A stretch of DNA of 64,000 nt from Fratercula arctica (lineage: Eukaryota; Chordata; Aves; Charadriiformes; Alcidae), in contig CANTUZ010000001.1 in assembly GCA_947846985.1 (NCBI GenBank), positions 3,162,001-3,226,000 of the forward strand, given 5' to 3'. Shown piece after piece: positions 24,490 to 36,800 of the stretch. Position 1 is the first letter of the stretch, and every line of letters starts with the position of its first letter. The position numbers and the translations under genes are program-made. The notes under the pieces are model-generated. The model was not told where the DNA came from. It was given only the letters and a program-made list of their open reading frames with translations, and searched no databases.

Positions 24490-27400
24490 TATAATTTCCC
24501 GGGGAGGGGGGAATACCTAAGACTTCTTTTAATTACTGTTTATTGTGCTATCAGCTGATTTTGTATACGGCAGAATGCAACGTTATTTTACATTTTTTCA
24601 TTAAATAGTATGAAATCTTTTTTCCCCACTAAGTAATTAACTGTCAGATGTCATCTCTGCTGCCGATGAAATTTGTCCTGTATGTGTTGCGTTGACTAGC
24701 TTGATGTCTAATCTTCAATCTGGCTTTATTAGGTTACTTCTAATAGGTTGCTTTGATAAAATCATACTTGAATTTCTGAATTTCCGACTTCTAGGACAGC
24801 CATATCCATTCTGGTCTGGATCGTCTCGGTTTTGGCAGGGACAGAAAGTCCTTTTGACTCGTTAAAAGAAACTAAAGCACTGGCCATCAGAAAATAGAAA
24901 AAAATAAAAATAAGAAAAAATGTAAAAGGAAAAAAAAAAAATCAGGTATTACAAAGATTTCATTGACACAGGTCCATTAAGCCTTGAGTTGGCTGGAGTA
25001 ACCCACGTGAACCGGCGCTGCTTTCCCCAGCCGCAGCAAGCAGATGCTTTCTCCCAGGGGAAAGCTTTTTCCCAAGCGGAGGAGAATGCGAGCAGAGGAG
25101 AATGTCACCTGCGTTTTCTGCCGGGTCCCAAGCCTGGCCAGCCCGCCAGCATCTCCTGATGCTGAGCGCCTGTGTTGATTGCCCACGGTAACCGAAACAG
25201 GTTGTTTATTTAGGCAAAACTAAACGTAGTTTCCTTGGCTGGGCAGAGGTGAGATGGGGAATAAATCTAACACTTGCTCTAATTATTGATTTATTTCTTT
25301 TTTTCTGGACTTCTGGCAGCAGGGCTTTGGCGTTCCGTTGTGTCCAGCTGCCAGCAGTGGCAGCCGGTCTGCGTGCCAGTGCCAGAGGCATCATGTCATT
25401 ACAGCAACCAGCCCGCGGCTCCTGCAAGGTACCTGTGGGGAAGGGGTTTGTGCTGTTAACTGGGGTGCAGGCAGCGCCAGCCAGACCTTCATCCCGGTTT
25501 TCAGAGAGGGATAACGCTCTTCAAGTATTGCTGAAAGCAGCTAATGCCTTTTGGTGATGGTGTTTGAAGTGTGAGCTGCTTGAGTCAATCTTGTCAGCTC
25601 TCTTATACGGCGTGTTTTTTCATGGCTCTGTTAAAAAAGCATTTGCAGATCAGGTTGCATGGCTACTTCTCAAGAGTTAAACTGAAATCATGGACGACTC
25701 CTAATTGGCAACTCCTGGAGTGCCGTAGCGTATTATAGATTCAGAGAATTGTTGAAGTTGGAAGGGACCTTTAAGATCATTGAGTCCAACCATCAACCCA
25801 ACACTGACAAAACCCACCACTAACCCACGTCCCTCAGCACCACGTCTGCCCGGCTTTTAAATCCCTCCAGGAATGGTGCCTCAACCAGTTCCCTGGGCAG
25901 CCTCTTCTAATGCTTGGCAGCCCTTGCAGTGAAGAGATTTTTCCTAATATCCATCCTAAACCTCCCCTGACACAACTTGAGGCCATTTCCTCTTGCCCTA
26001 TGGCCTGTTCCTTGGGAGAAGAGACCGACCCCCCCTGGCTACCCCCTCCTTTCAGGGAGCTGTAGAGAGCGAGAAGGTCTCCCCTCAGCCTCCTTTTCTC
26101 CAGGCTCAACACCCCCCGCTCCCTCAGCCGCTCCTCACAGACTTATTAATTAATGCTGATATAAACAGATCTGCAAACATCAAACAGTCACAGATGCCTA
26201 AAATTTTCATATAAAATGCCTGTATTTTTTAAGTAGTGTAATGAGGTAGCTTGGTCAATTAAGCTGCATCTGCATGAGGAGCTGTTAAGCTTGAACATGC
26301 AGCTGGTGCAGGTGGAAAACCTGCCAGCCAGCCGTCACGGTTCTGCCCAGCACGTGGGCCCGGGTGGGGGGACTGCACCCCATGAACAGGACAGGCAGAA
26401 GAAATCCAGCCGTCGAGGAGAAGTTTCTCTTCATCTTCCTCCTTACAGATTTGGGCAGCATGGTGTGATGGTTGGGTTACCTGTGCCTACCCAGATCTTC
26501 ATCCCGGCTCTATCTTGCAGAAACTGTTCTGCTTGCAAATCTCCTTGGACTTCTCCGCTCGGGAAGGCAATATCCCTCCAGCTGGTTGGTTCATTGCTGA
26601 CAACGCTGCCGGGGCCGAGTGCTTCTATTTTCAGCTGAGAATTGCACATGCTACCAGCAAGTGAGGGGGTGTCCTCTTTTGGGGAAGAAGGTGTCCTTTT
26701 CCTTGCAGGTTATTTTCTGATGGAGGACGTGCATGGACTTCTTTGCCCTTCCTTGGTGAAGCTCTGCTGCAGAAGTGTGTCTGTCGCTTCTTTTCAGCCC
26801 TTCCTTTCTGGTTTTGCTTTCAAAAGACTAGTTTCGGTCGTTGGTCTGAAATTAGAAAGAGTCTTGGCAGAGTTTGGGGTTGTCATCTGCGGTTTCGTCT
26901 GACCTGGCTAGTGCTGCTCAGAACGTGGCTCCTGGGTTTGGAAATCATTTTCTCATATTAATCTTCTTCTCCCTGCAAATTTGCCATGATGGTGAAATTT
27001 CGCTGCAACCTGATACATCCTCAATGGTTTAATTGGAGACATGAGCGCGCTGGCAGAAAGACAGAGGACCTTTATGTGTATCTGTTTTCTATGGCTTCAG
27101 TTGTATGTGCCCCACCTGGGACCGAGGGGGAACGATTCCTCGAGGGGAGATTGGGCATCTGATGGACACAGCGCAGATGTTTTGATAACATCTCAGTTTT
27201 GTGGTAATCTCACCCAATTCCTCCTTTCACACATGTTTAAACTGATGCTGGAAGGAGTGGCAATAAACCAAACTCACCTCTAACTTGGTCCCTACAAAGT
27301 TCTCCTGTGTCTTGATGCCTGCTCTGAAAGACAGGGAGAATTCCCGTTAATGGACCACTATGCTCCTGGCCACAGCTTAACGCCTATCCCATAGAGAGCT

Positions 27401-28130
27401 GAAATCTAAATATGCCTGGTTTTAAAAGATCCCTGGGCAGCTACAGCTCTGGGTCTGGAGGAATCTGAGCTCTTAGCACTGCAATTCATAGTTCTACTCT
27501 GCTCTTCTGGAGCATTGGGGCTCCTCAGTCCTTTGCAGCAGGCAGAAATGCTCCGTGCTGCGTTGCAACAGCAGCATCAGTGTGGTGTTCCTTCACCTCT
27601 AATCCCAAAATGCTGGTTACAACACTGTTTTTTTTCATATATTCATTACAGATAACACTGCAGGGGTGAATGCAGAGCTGAGCGGCTGCAGAGACGCTAT
27701 AGGTCCCTCCTTATGACCTGGCTGCAATTGCCTTGGGGTGGATGTCGCGTTGGAGGAGTGTTTGTGGTGAGATGGGTTAATGGGAGCTATTTCAGCTGCT
27801 GTGCTGGAATTAAAAAGCACTTTTCTGGAAGCAAATAAAGGTAATGCCACACTTCTCAGGGCAATCAGAGCAGTGCATAAGCGCAGCACCTCTCTTGGTG
27901 ATCAGAAACACGGGACTGTGATTCTGGCTACAAGCTATTTAGTTTTAAGAGCAAGATCACAACTCTTCCTTGGTGATGGGCTGTTCCTTCTCTGTCATGA
28001 GTTGTGTTGTGTGTTCAGGCAGGACACCTTTAGTTCCTGTGCAAGTGAAGGACAAAAGCAACAGGGTGGTGGTTTTCTGCAGTCCAAGAACCTCTTGTTC
28101 AGGCTCAAGGGTAGCTGGGGATCGGCTATG
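24490..28130. other. Intergenic stretch; no gene seen apart from one CR1
   Basis: Apart from the CR1 copy at 25.73-26.14 kb, I see no exon-like segment or RNA gene. An A-rich tract lies at about 24897-24943. The open frames present (for example about 100 codons on + near 25249-25557, and 147 codons near 27780-28223, partly CR1) have no coherent splice sites or protein-like motif. Confidence 0.5.
25734..26144 (-). mobile_element. CR1 LINE fragment, 3' end (about 410 bp)
   Basis: The CR1 3' end is inverted at the left (GAATTGTTGAAGTTGGAAGG). It continues through GCCATTTCCTCTTGCCCTAT to the ORF2 C-terminal remnant, where the - strand encodes [20 protein letters not shown]. Same sequence group as the copy at 16.43-17.14 kb. 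Confidence 0.93.
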
Positions 28131-28131
28131 A

Positions 28132-28260
28132 AGGATAGCCAGGCTGGATGGGGCTTTGGGCAACCTGGTCTAGTGAAGGTGTCCCTGCCCATGGCAGGGG
28201 GGATGGAACTAGATGGTCTTTAAGATCCCTTACAACTCTTAACTATTCTATGGTTCTGTG
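28132..28260 (+). mobile_element. CR1 LINE fragment, extreme 3' end
   Basis: GCCAGGCTGGATGGGGCTTT through GGTGTCCCTGCCCATGGC and GGTCTTTAAGATCCCTTACA to a CTATTCTATGGTTCTGTG end. It is slightly diverged and severely 5'-truncated. Confidence 0.9.
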
Positions 28261-29020
28261 TTCCTGTTGCAGCCTTTTATCATCTACCCAGCCTAGTTTT
28301 AACATCTAGCCTTTGGATTTCATACTTGCCATCTACCAGATGGACCCCTCCTTTTGCACATCACCTTTCTCAGACCCTGCACGCTGATGTACAGCAAGTG
28401 CAGCTCCACAACCTGTGGCACCAGTCTTTACCTCTGTCTCCATGTGTATCTTTAATAACCTTTTCCCCTGTGCTCGCAGGAAATGCTCTCATGCTGGAGT
28501 AGGCGGAGGGCCCCGGTTGGCTTGGCTCTGGCTTGTTTTTATAGCGATAACTTTGTCAACGGCGCGTTGTGTGACAATGCGAAGCGGTTGTTTGGCTACC
28601 CCTTTGTCCACAGAGGAGACTTGCTAAATTGGGGTAGGATTTGTCCTGGGTGAGAAGTCCAAGATGCTGTCAGCTTTGCTGGGAACTGCAGACGGCTGAA
28701 GAGGGAAGCTTTAATCCACCCTGCCCTGACGTTAGCCAGATATCAGGCACTGGAGTACGTGGGCTGATTAGTGTGGGCTTGATCTGCGCAGCAAAGCTTC
28801 CAGTGTTAATGAAAAGCTTTGCTGCCTCGTGGGGGTATTTGTCAAGCTGGGGACAAGCAGAGCAGCATTCTTCATGCTCTTTGGCTGAGCATCACCGAAG
28901 GCAGCGACCTCCACCTCTGCTGTGATTTTTTGGCATAAGATGAATGAATAAAACAGATACCATCTACTCTTTTCTACTTGACGAAGCAAAGGAGTCCCAA
29001 GGTGCTTCATCATTTTCATT

Positions 29021-29213
29021 AAAGGGTTGTCGAGCATTGGAACAGGCTCCCCAGGGAAGTGGTGGAGTCGCCATCCCTCGAGGGATTTAAAAGACGGGTA
29101 GATGTGGTGCTTGGGGACTTGGTTTAGTGGTGGACTTGGCAGTGTTAGGTTAGTGGTTAGACTTGACGATCTCAAAGGTCCCTTCCAACATAGACGGTTC
29201 TATGATTCTATGA
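29021..29213 (+). mobile_element. CR1 LINE fragment, 3' end (about 190 bp)
   Basis: It starts at AAGGGTTGTCGAGCATTGGA and ends in the canonical GGTTCTATGATTCTATGA. It belongs to the group sharing GATTTAAAAG and GTGGTGCTTGGGGAC with the copies at 16.4 and 53.4 kb. Confidence 0.92.
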
Positions 29214-30001
29214 ATACAAACCACACAGGCAGTCCCTGAAATGGAGGAGGGAAGGGAGAGGATACAGTCTCCAAGGGGGATTCTCAGTTATTCAGCTGGG
29301 GTGAACACCTCCACCCTGACCCAGGGACTGGAAGCCAGAGGAATGGACGAAGGGATGGAGGTCACCACTTCCTCATGTGGCTGAACATTTGTAGGGAGGA
29401 AAAGAGGCTTCAAGTGCCCTGCAAAGCCCATCCCTGACCTCAATAACCGCACTGGGGCCCGTGGCCTCCATCTCCCAGATGACTCTGTGTGTGCATGTGC
29501 AAGGGAGAGGACGCTCAACGTTTCCTCAAAGCAAATGAAGGTCTGATCTCATTGCCAGCTTCACAACAAACCCATTAGATCATTATGGGCAAGATCTGGG
29601 TTTATGAATGAAGATTTTATTATTTTTATTTTTTTTTTTTAAGACTCCAGTCCCATGAGCTTCAGTTGGAGGAACCAAATAGCTGTCCTTGTCTCCAAGT
29701 CTCTTCTCCATCCAGCTAACTACAAGAGGCTGTAGAGTCTCCGTGGAAAGGATTTAAAAGGAAATCTCAAGCAATGTGACATTAATTGGGAAGAACACCA
29801 AGACTGTAGATAATAACATTAGCCCCTGGCTCATGGAAACTTTAGCAAAACTGTTTATTTAGAGGACGCATGTGTTTGCATCTGATTCTTGACTTCTATT
29901 TTGGAATGACTTTAAGACCCAGAACATGGGTTGTACCTGGGATTTAAACTTTTCCACGAAGAGTCTCCTTGGTAGGGTAACTTTTCTCATCCCTGTGGCA
30001 T

Positions 30002-30031
30002 GGTATTACCCCTTCTGGGTATTACCCCTTT
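30002..30031. repeat. Short tandem duplication (GGTATTACCCCTT unit)
   Basis: GGTATTACCCCTT occurs twice in about 30 bp immediately before the CR1 copy at 30032. It may be target-site or insertion-associated duplication, but this is unproven. Confidence 0.6.
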
Positions 30032-30348
30032 GGGGCCTACAGGAAAGCTGGGGAGGGACTCTGGATCAGGGAGGGGAGCCATGGGATGAGGGGTAATGGC
30101 TTCAAACTGCAAGAGGGGAGATTTAGATGAGATCTCAGGAAGAAATTGTTTGCTGTGAGGGTGGTGAGCCCCTGGCCCAGGTTGCCCAGAGAAGCTGTGG
30201 CTGCCCCATCCCTGGAGGGGTTCAAGGCCAGGTTGGATGGGGCTTGGTGCAACCTGGTCTAATGGGAGGTGTCCCTGCCCAGGGCAGGGGAGTGGAATCA
30301 GATGAGCTTTAAGGTCCTTTCCAACCCAAACCATTCTATGATTCTATG
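30032..30348 (+). mobile_element. CR1 LINE fragment, 3' end (about 317 bp)
   Basis: It runs from GGGGCCTACAGGAAAGCTGG to CCATTCTATGATTCTATGGA. It is near-identical to the inverted copy at 23.8 kb: the shared reading frame gives the same 71-residue conceptual peptide in both. It is 5'-truncated. Confidence 0.94.
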
Positions 30349-30349
30349 G

Positions 30350-32310
30350 AGGCAAGCCGTGCTGCCTGCTCTGCCCGCCCTGTGCTTGCAGCGAGCAATG
30401 GGCAGCAGAAGAGGATCAGGTCTCACCCCGGAGTGCTCATGATGCAGCATGAGAAACAAACGGAGGTCCACAGCTTTCCAGTCCAACCTCCCTCCTCCTG
30501 CCTGCATCTGGGGCTGCAGAGAAAAGGGGATGGATGGGATGCAGCACAAGCTGCCTGCAGCCCCTGAACAGGGCTGTGGCCACGTGCCTGAAGGGGAAAG
30601 TGTAAATTATCCCTCCTGCCCCCACGCATCTCTCCTCTTGCATCCCATGCTCCAGATGAATTCCTGTGTGTCTTTAGCTGGGGGCCGGGGAGCAAAAGCT
30701 TGTCTTCACCTGTGCGTGCTGAGTGTCTGGGAGGATGGGAATCCGGATTGTGCCTGGGACTTGGGGTCCCAGAATGACACAAGTGGCAGTGATTTAGATG
30801 TGCACTAATAAAGGAATTTTGCCTCCCAACACATCTGACAACTCCTGAGTTCTTTGAGCAGCCTCTAATGGAGCATCCCCAGCCAAGGAAGCCCCGTGCA
30901 AAGTGGAGGAAGGCGCTGGGGGAGAGGAGGAGGGGGCTCATCTCCAAGATGCAGTAGGTTCCTTCAGTTTTAGCTGTTGTATTTGCACAGGGAAAAATAT
31001 AAATCAAGGCTGCGCTGGTCTATATCTGGCCAATTTCAGTCTGGAGTTCCTGACAGGTGACCCCAGGGTACGGTTGCATGCTCTCAGTGCTTATTCTTGA
31101 CATCGTAATCCAAATTGACGTTCAGTGCTTGAATATACAATAAGTTCATTACAGCTAAACCCCTCCAGCTCAGGGATTTCCTGTTGGTAAGTCTCGGAAA
31201 AATCAGGATTCCCAGCGGTATCGGGCCGCAAACGTTTGCAGATAAAATTCAAGTTAGCAAGTTATGCCAAAATGTTTTTGGAGCCGAAGCGGAGCTGTAT
31301 TTTCTGTCCAGCGCAGTGATGCCTTATCCTTCCTTGTTGCCTGGGACGGGAGGCGGAGGCTCCCTGCACAGCTCCCAAACAGGGTCTCAGTGCTGCTCTC
31401 AAGGGGAGCTCATTAAAAAGCAGTGGATGAATTCACAATCCTATGGCTAAGCACACGTCTGAGTATTTTTTTGGAATCTAAACTGTTGCCTCTCATCCCA
31501 CTTTATAAAGAGCAAGAGGAAAAATCTGTACAGCATCTTACCAAAGCAGCCTGTGATCAGTCATCATAAACTCTGCAAGCAGATAAGATTTTAGATATCC
31601 CCATTATCTCCATGAGCAGGACCTATCTCCCAGTCTTCCCATGTCTACATGAGGGTTGCAACACAGTGGGGTTACTACTCGAGCCCTTGACCTGCTGGTT
31701 AATAAGCTGTTATGATGAGGTGTGAACTTGGCCTGGGACATGTCCATGCCCATCCGGCACATGGACAGCATCTCCTCTGCTTCCGCCTCCTCCCCTTGGT
31801 GAAACTGATACCTTATAAAAACAGATACAGCTCTCTCCATCCGATGGGTCTCAGCTGGGATTTCCAGACTACCAGTGGAATTTGAAGCTGGTTTTCTAAT
31901 AAGATGAGTGGGAAAACGTTGCCATGTCCCGAAGAGGAAATGTGAAATGAGGGGATTGAGTGGTGGGAGAGGAACTGAAGTGGAGCAAGAGCCAGGGGTG
32001 ATGCTGGTACGAAGAAAAAGATACATCTCTTGCAAAGCATCAACAAGATGGGATGCAGAGAAGAGAGTAGGAAAGGTCTCATTTCTACGCATCCACTGCC
32101 AAGTGGCGCGAAATGCATACACACAGAGAAAATGCACACTTGGTATATTTTAGGAAAAAATTCAGAACTGTAGAAGTAGAAAATACTAGAGGAGGTGATC
32201 CAAGGAGACTGCGCTCCCTGCTACTGGAGGGTGTGAGAACAGGCAGAGACATACAGAGTAACCGGGACTGGAAGGGCCAGCTCTGAAGTTTGATGTGAGG
32301 TTGCCCAAGT
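30350..32310. other. Intergenic stretch; no gene seen
   Basis: Several overlapping open frames exist on the - strand (194 codons ending at 30423; 177 codons at 31604-32137). Overlapping - frames are also open, compositions are unlike a folded protein, and splice sites are not coherent. I treat them as chance. No RNA gene is recognised. Confidence 0.5.
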
Positions 32311-32312
32311 TT

Positions 32313-32625
32313 TGAATGTCTTCAAGGATGGAGATCCCACAACCTGGACCCCTGTTCCAGTGTTTGACCACCTTCATGGGGAAAAGTATTTCTTAATGGC
32401 AATTTCTTATGTTCTGAATTGGGCTGTTGAGTTCCTTCCTATCACCAAGCATCTCCCAGGAGACTTCATCTCTCTCTCCTTCACGTTATCCCAGCAGGGA
32501 GCTGCACAGTGGGATAAAATCCTCCTTTGCCTTCTACTCTCACTGCACGCCCAGCTCTCAGCCTCTCCTTGTGTGCCCTGACCTCCAGCCCCAACCAGCT
32601 TTGTGCTCTCCTGGGTTCTATCACC
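32313..32625 (-). mobile_element. Old, diverged CR1 LINE fragment
   Basis: GAATGTCTTCAAGGATGGAG, then CCTGTTCCAGTGTTTGACCA and CTCTCAGCCTCTCCTTGTG match the order of blocks in an inverted CR1 3' region, with many substitutions and gaps. The terminal 3' signature on its left is not clear. It is older than most copies in the window. Confidence 0.7.
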
Positions 32626-33567
32626 AGCTGTGTGGTACTGGGTGGCCTAAACTGGTCCCAGTGCCCTGTTTGACAAATTTTAAACAGATACAGAGAACCT
32701 CTTCCCTGGCCCTGCTGGCTCCGCTCCTATCACCTCCACCTGTGGCATGGTCGGTCTTCATTGTCCCAGGTTCTTTCCCCAAAAGCTGTTCTCCAGCCCA
32801 TCAGGCCCCATCTCTGAGAGATGTCCCATACCAACATCATCCTGTCTCAGCAACCAAGGGTGGTCTACCCAGGCTCCTGAACTCCCTTCCAGCTCCGTGT
32901 TTTTGTTCATCCAAATCACATGTATCCATAATTCCCTAGGAATTCAATAAAAAGCTCAGGAAAAGGTTGCTATTCTTTCCTCCCCCAGTGGTTTTTAAAT
33001 TTTACACATCTTAAACCCAATTAACTTGCTAGTCACTGGAAGCGTAGCATCCTATATGGTTCCTGTGAGAAGAACGCGTGATAAAAGTAGGATTATCACT
33101 TGCAAAAACAGCTCAATGGCATAAGAACAAATATGGTAACTCTTCCTTCTGAAGCATGGGACCTTCTGTGGAGGATCAGCCGTGAGCTCCGCAAAGAAAG
33201 CTATTAACCACCGGACTTGAAAACAGTTCCTCGCCGAGGTCTGCTGTCTGCTTCTCTTGATAACTTTTTGTTACTACAACACAGGATTGCTTTTGCTAAA
33301 GACTTGTGTTTGTGTTGCACAAGTGTCTAGAAGCTGAGATGGAGAACCTCCAGGAGCTGCCTGGTCACCTAGAACGGGATGGGGCTCTTCATGGTGGCCA
33401 CATCTAGCCTTCCTCTATGATCTGGGGAGCAGAGGCTGCTGTGGGGTTTTGGAAGGGGTGGATCCACAAGTGAGAAAGTCCTGCAAAGCTTAAAAATGCC
33501 CTAATGGAAGGAACAGAAACTTGCCCAACCTAGAGACATAGGCCCAGTCCAGACTATTTCTGACTCC

Positions 33568-33897
33568 AGTATCTAAAGGGGGTCTACAAGAAAGCTGGAG
33601 CGGGACTTTTTACAAGGGCACGTAGCGATAGAATGAGGGGTGATGGCTTCAAAGTGGAAGTGGGGAGATTAAGATGAGATATCAGGAAGAAATTCTTCAC
33701 TGTGAGGGTGGTGAGCCCCTGGCCCAGGTTGCCCAGAGAAGCTGTGGCTGCCCCATCCCTGGAGGGGTTCAAGGCCAGGTTGGACAGGGCTTGGAGCAAC
33801 CTGGTCTCGTGGGAGGTGTCCCTGCCCAGGGCAGGGGGGTTGGAACTGGATGATCTTTAAGGTCCCTTCCAACCCAAACCATTCTGTGATTCTATGA
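33568..33897 (+). mobile_element. CR1 LINE fragment, 3' end (about 330 bp)
   Basis: It runs from AGTATCTAAAGGGGGTCTAC through GATATCAGGAAGAAATTCTT to CCATTCTGTGATTCTATGAT. Same sequence group as the 10.0, 23.8, 30.0 and 61.1 kb copies. Confidence 0.94.
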
Positions 33898-33899
33898 TT

Positions 33900-36800
33900 A
33901 CTCAGAATAGATCTAGGTCTTAAAATTTCATGTTTCTAGGACTCATACATTCCCAAATTGTTCCTTCTTCCTGCCCCTGTGTCCTTCCTCCTCCTCTTCC
34001 CCAACCACGTGAAAGGAAGAGGCTGCAGGAAGGGAGCGCTGGACTGCTGGTCCCCATAGCTTGGTGTGATGTCCAGTTGCTGTTGCATCTATCCCCTTTG
34101 CTGGAGCAGGGGCAGAGCAGGACCCTCTGTCCTCATCCGAGGTGAGACTGTGGAGGTTCTTCCTGGGTGGCACTCACTGCCCAAAGAGCTGCTGCTCAGC
34201 TCCGAGGAGGGGGTGAGCTGAATGGGGGGGTCTGGTGTGCCGGAGGGTGGCAATGATCCAGGTGTTGGGTCCCTCCCTGTCTTGCACCTCTCAGCCTAGG
34301 CGGAAAGCAAGCTGTTGAGCTTAGCCTCAACCTTGCAGGATTTTTGGTTCTGGGAGCATCCCTCCCACATAACCAGCACATTGGCCTTACTGGCCACCTT
34401 CCCTATGGCTATAGGGTATCAAGAGTAAGGGTAAGTGTCCACCTCGGTACATTGCTCAGCAAAATGCTCTGAGCCCTTTGCGGGGCAGAGCTCTTCCCAA
34501 TGGGATCAGCCAGGCTTCCTGCTTGTGCGCACTGTACACTAACATCTCTACCTTTCCAAGGACCACCATCCATGTACCATGGGGAATCCAGGACCTACTT
34601 TTCATCTGAGGGGTGCCGTTTGTGCACTCAGCTCTAATTTAAACTCTGACCCTGGGGAAGTCAGAGCCAAGGACGCTGGCTGGTGCCACACTGCTCAGGT
34701 GACAGACTGCGGGGAGAGGGATGGGTTGGAAACAGGATTTTGGTTCAGCTCCATCGTGTTTCCATTGGGTCTCAGTTTATAAATAGTTCGGGTCAACCAT
34801 GTGCCTCTTACTTTGACACTTTTGCGAGGCTGAGGATGCTTTGGGTTTTATACTTAGAAACTTTCCTTTCCTGGCTGCCCTCATCTCCCTGCCTGCCAGG
34901 AAAGTCCAGCGCCAGAGTCAAAAAGGTTCCTGTCTGGATTAACTGGGAGCCTGCCACAGCCAGTGCTGAGCCCGGGGCATGGCCTGGGTGATACTGAGGA
35001 GCACCATGGGTCCTGGGTGCTAAGCTGCCCCCAGGGCTGGTCCCCAAATGAGGGAGAGGATGGGAATGGGGTTTCTCCCCCATCCTCAGCAGTGGGGAAG
35101 CAGGCTGGGAAGTCAGGTAGGAGTGGTGCTTGCGAAGGACAGTTAAACAGATGGAAATGACTAGCTGCAAAGTCACCGAAGCATCCAGAACTATCTTCCT
35201 TTGCTGGAAAGAAATGATTTTTGCCTCCTGTCCTTTTGTGTTTCTCTGCTGAGCAGACAGGCATTGCAATGCCTGCTGGGCTGGCTGGTGGCTGCGTGGC
35301 CACATTCCGGGGCTGGGGATTGGCATCTGCTCCAAGAGCTCTCTTCTGGCAGTATTTGGGATGGTGAGCAACTGATGCACTTCTTGCCATTGGCTGGGCA
35401 AAACCATCATCACAGCAGCCATCTCCCAAGGATGGGTGAGGACTGTAAGGCTGGAGGGAAAGCAGTTGCATGCAGAGATGTTTTCACTGCAGATCCCTGC
35501 AGTTTAACTGGTTTCTCTGGGCTCCAGTTAGAGCCAAAGAAGAGAAGTGAGCATGGGGTCCTGTTCTCAGGATGCCTGCTTTGGGATGTAGCTTTATTTT
35601 CCCCTATCAGCCGTAGAAACAGAAGCACATAGAGAGCCATTCCTGCAGAGGTGCATCCCTAGCCCGACCTACAGGTCGCACTTTTCCTAAGGGACTGTTT
35701 TTCCTTCTTTCTCTGGAATTACACTGTGACTTCACAACTCAGATGGTTCTCCCAAACCAGCCTCCAAATCCCAATGCAGTCAACCCACAGAACCTGGAAG
35801 ACAGGGTTTGGTAGCTCGTGCAGTTACCTCCAGCAGTGACGCCTTTGGTTTCCCATTCTGAGTGGCATAAGAGCTAGAAACACTTGGAAATGCTGCATAA
35901 TCTTTGGGTTGTACATACCCCTCGCTTGCACATGGAGTGAACCTTCTTACAAGTGAGAATGCAAGCTGGAACGTGCCTGGAAACCCAGAGACTGAAGCAT
36001 CTTCTCCACAAATTACAGTAGATGAAGTAATTTTCTTGAGTTGTGGGTTCTAATTCTTCTGTTAATAACACAATGGTTGGATGTGATCTCTTACCACCAT
36101 CCAAGTCCTCCCAGAAATTAGTCTGTTTGCTGCTGGTGGTGATGGGGAAAGAGAGAAGCCACACTGCTTTCCTCAAACCAGGTAGTGCAGTTGGGATCAG
36201 CTTCAGGATTTTTTCAAGCCCAACACATCTGAAGGGTTTAGGTCAGGGATCTGCCATCTACAACATGGCCCACAAAGGTGAAATGTGGGGGATTTGCAAT
36301 GACTTGCTGGGAACCTCCAAAACTTCATAGAGGCAACAGGCAGCACCTCCTGGTGCTTGGGTTCCTCTGAGGTCTGAACACCAAGAAGCTGGGACGTCCT
36401 CATCAGAGAGGTCTGAGCTGAGTCACAGTCAGTCAGCGAACTTAGGAGACACTGTCATCTCGTTCCTTTCCTGTTCTCTTGGTGCGTTGAGTTTCGGACG
36501 TGGCAGGAGAAAGCGTGGTCTGACACAATGCTGTTGTGTGGGCAGAGCATGGCTGTCCCTCGTTGAGCAGCACATCAGTCCACAGCTGCCACAGGGAGAA
36601 GGTGGGGGAAGAGAAGATGACAGACTCCAGTCAGTGAGATCCTCTTCCTACCCTTTTGGGTGCTGGAAATGGATGCAACCTTTGAGTCACAGCTCATCCT
36701 GAGCTCAAGTTAATTACTCTGGAGAGGTGCTGAGGTTGACAAATTTATGCTGTTGGCTTGTTCCAGGCTTGTTCCTGTTCGTTGTGCTGCTCGGAGGCAG

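Noticed and set aside
31604..32139. A 177-codon - strand open frame
   Set aside because: A second - frame (108 codons) overlaps it and no supporting gene signal was found. I judge it to be chance.
34808..35471. Two - strand open frames of about 200 codons
   Set aside because: They overlap in different frames, shorter + frames are open in the same bases, and neither has splice sites, a domain or a protein-like motif.
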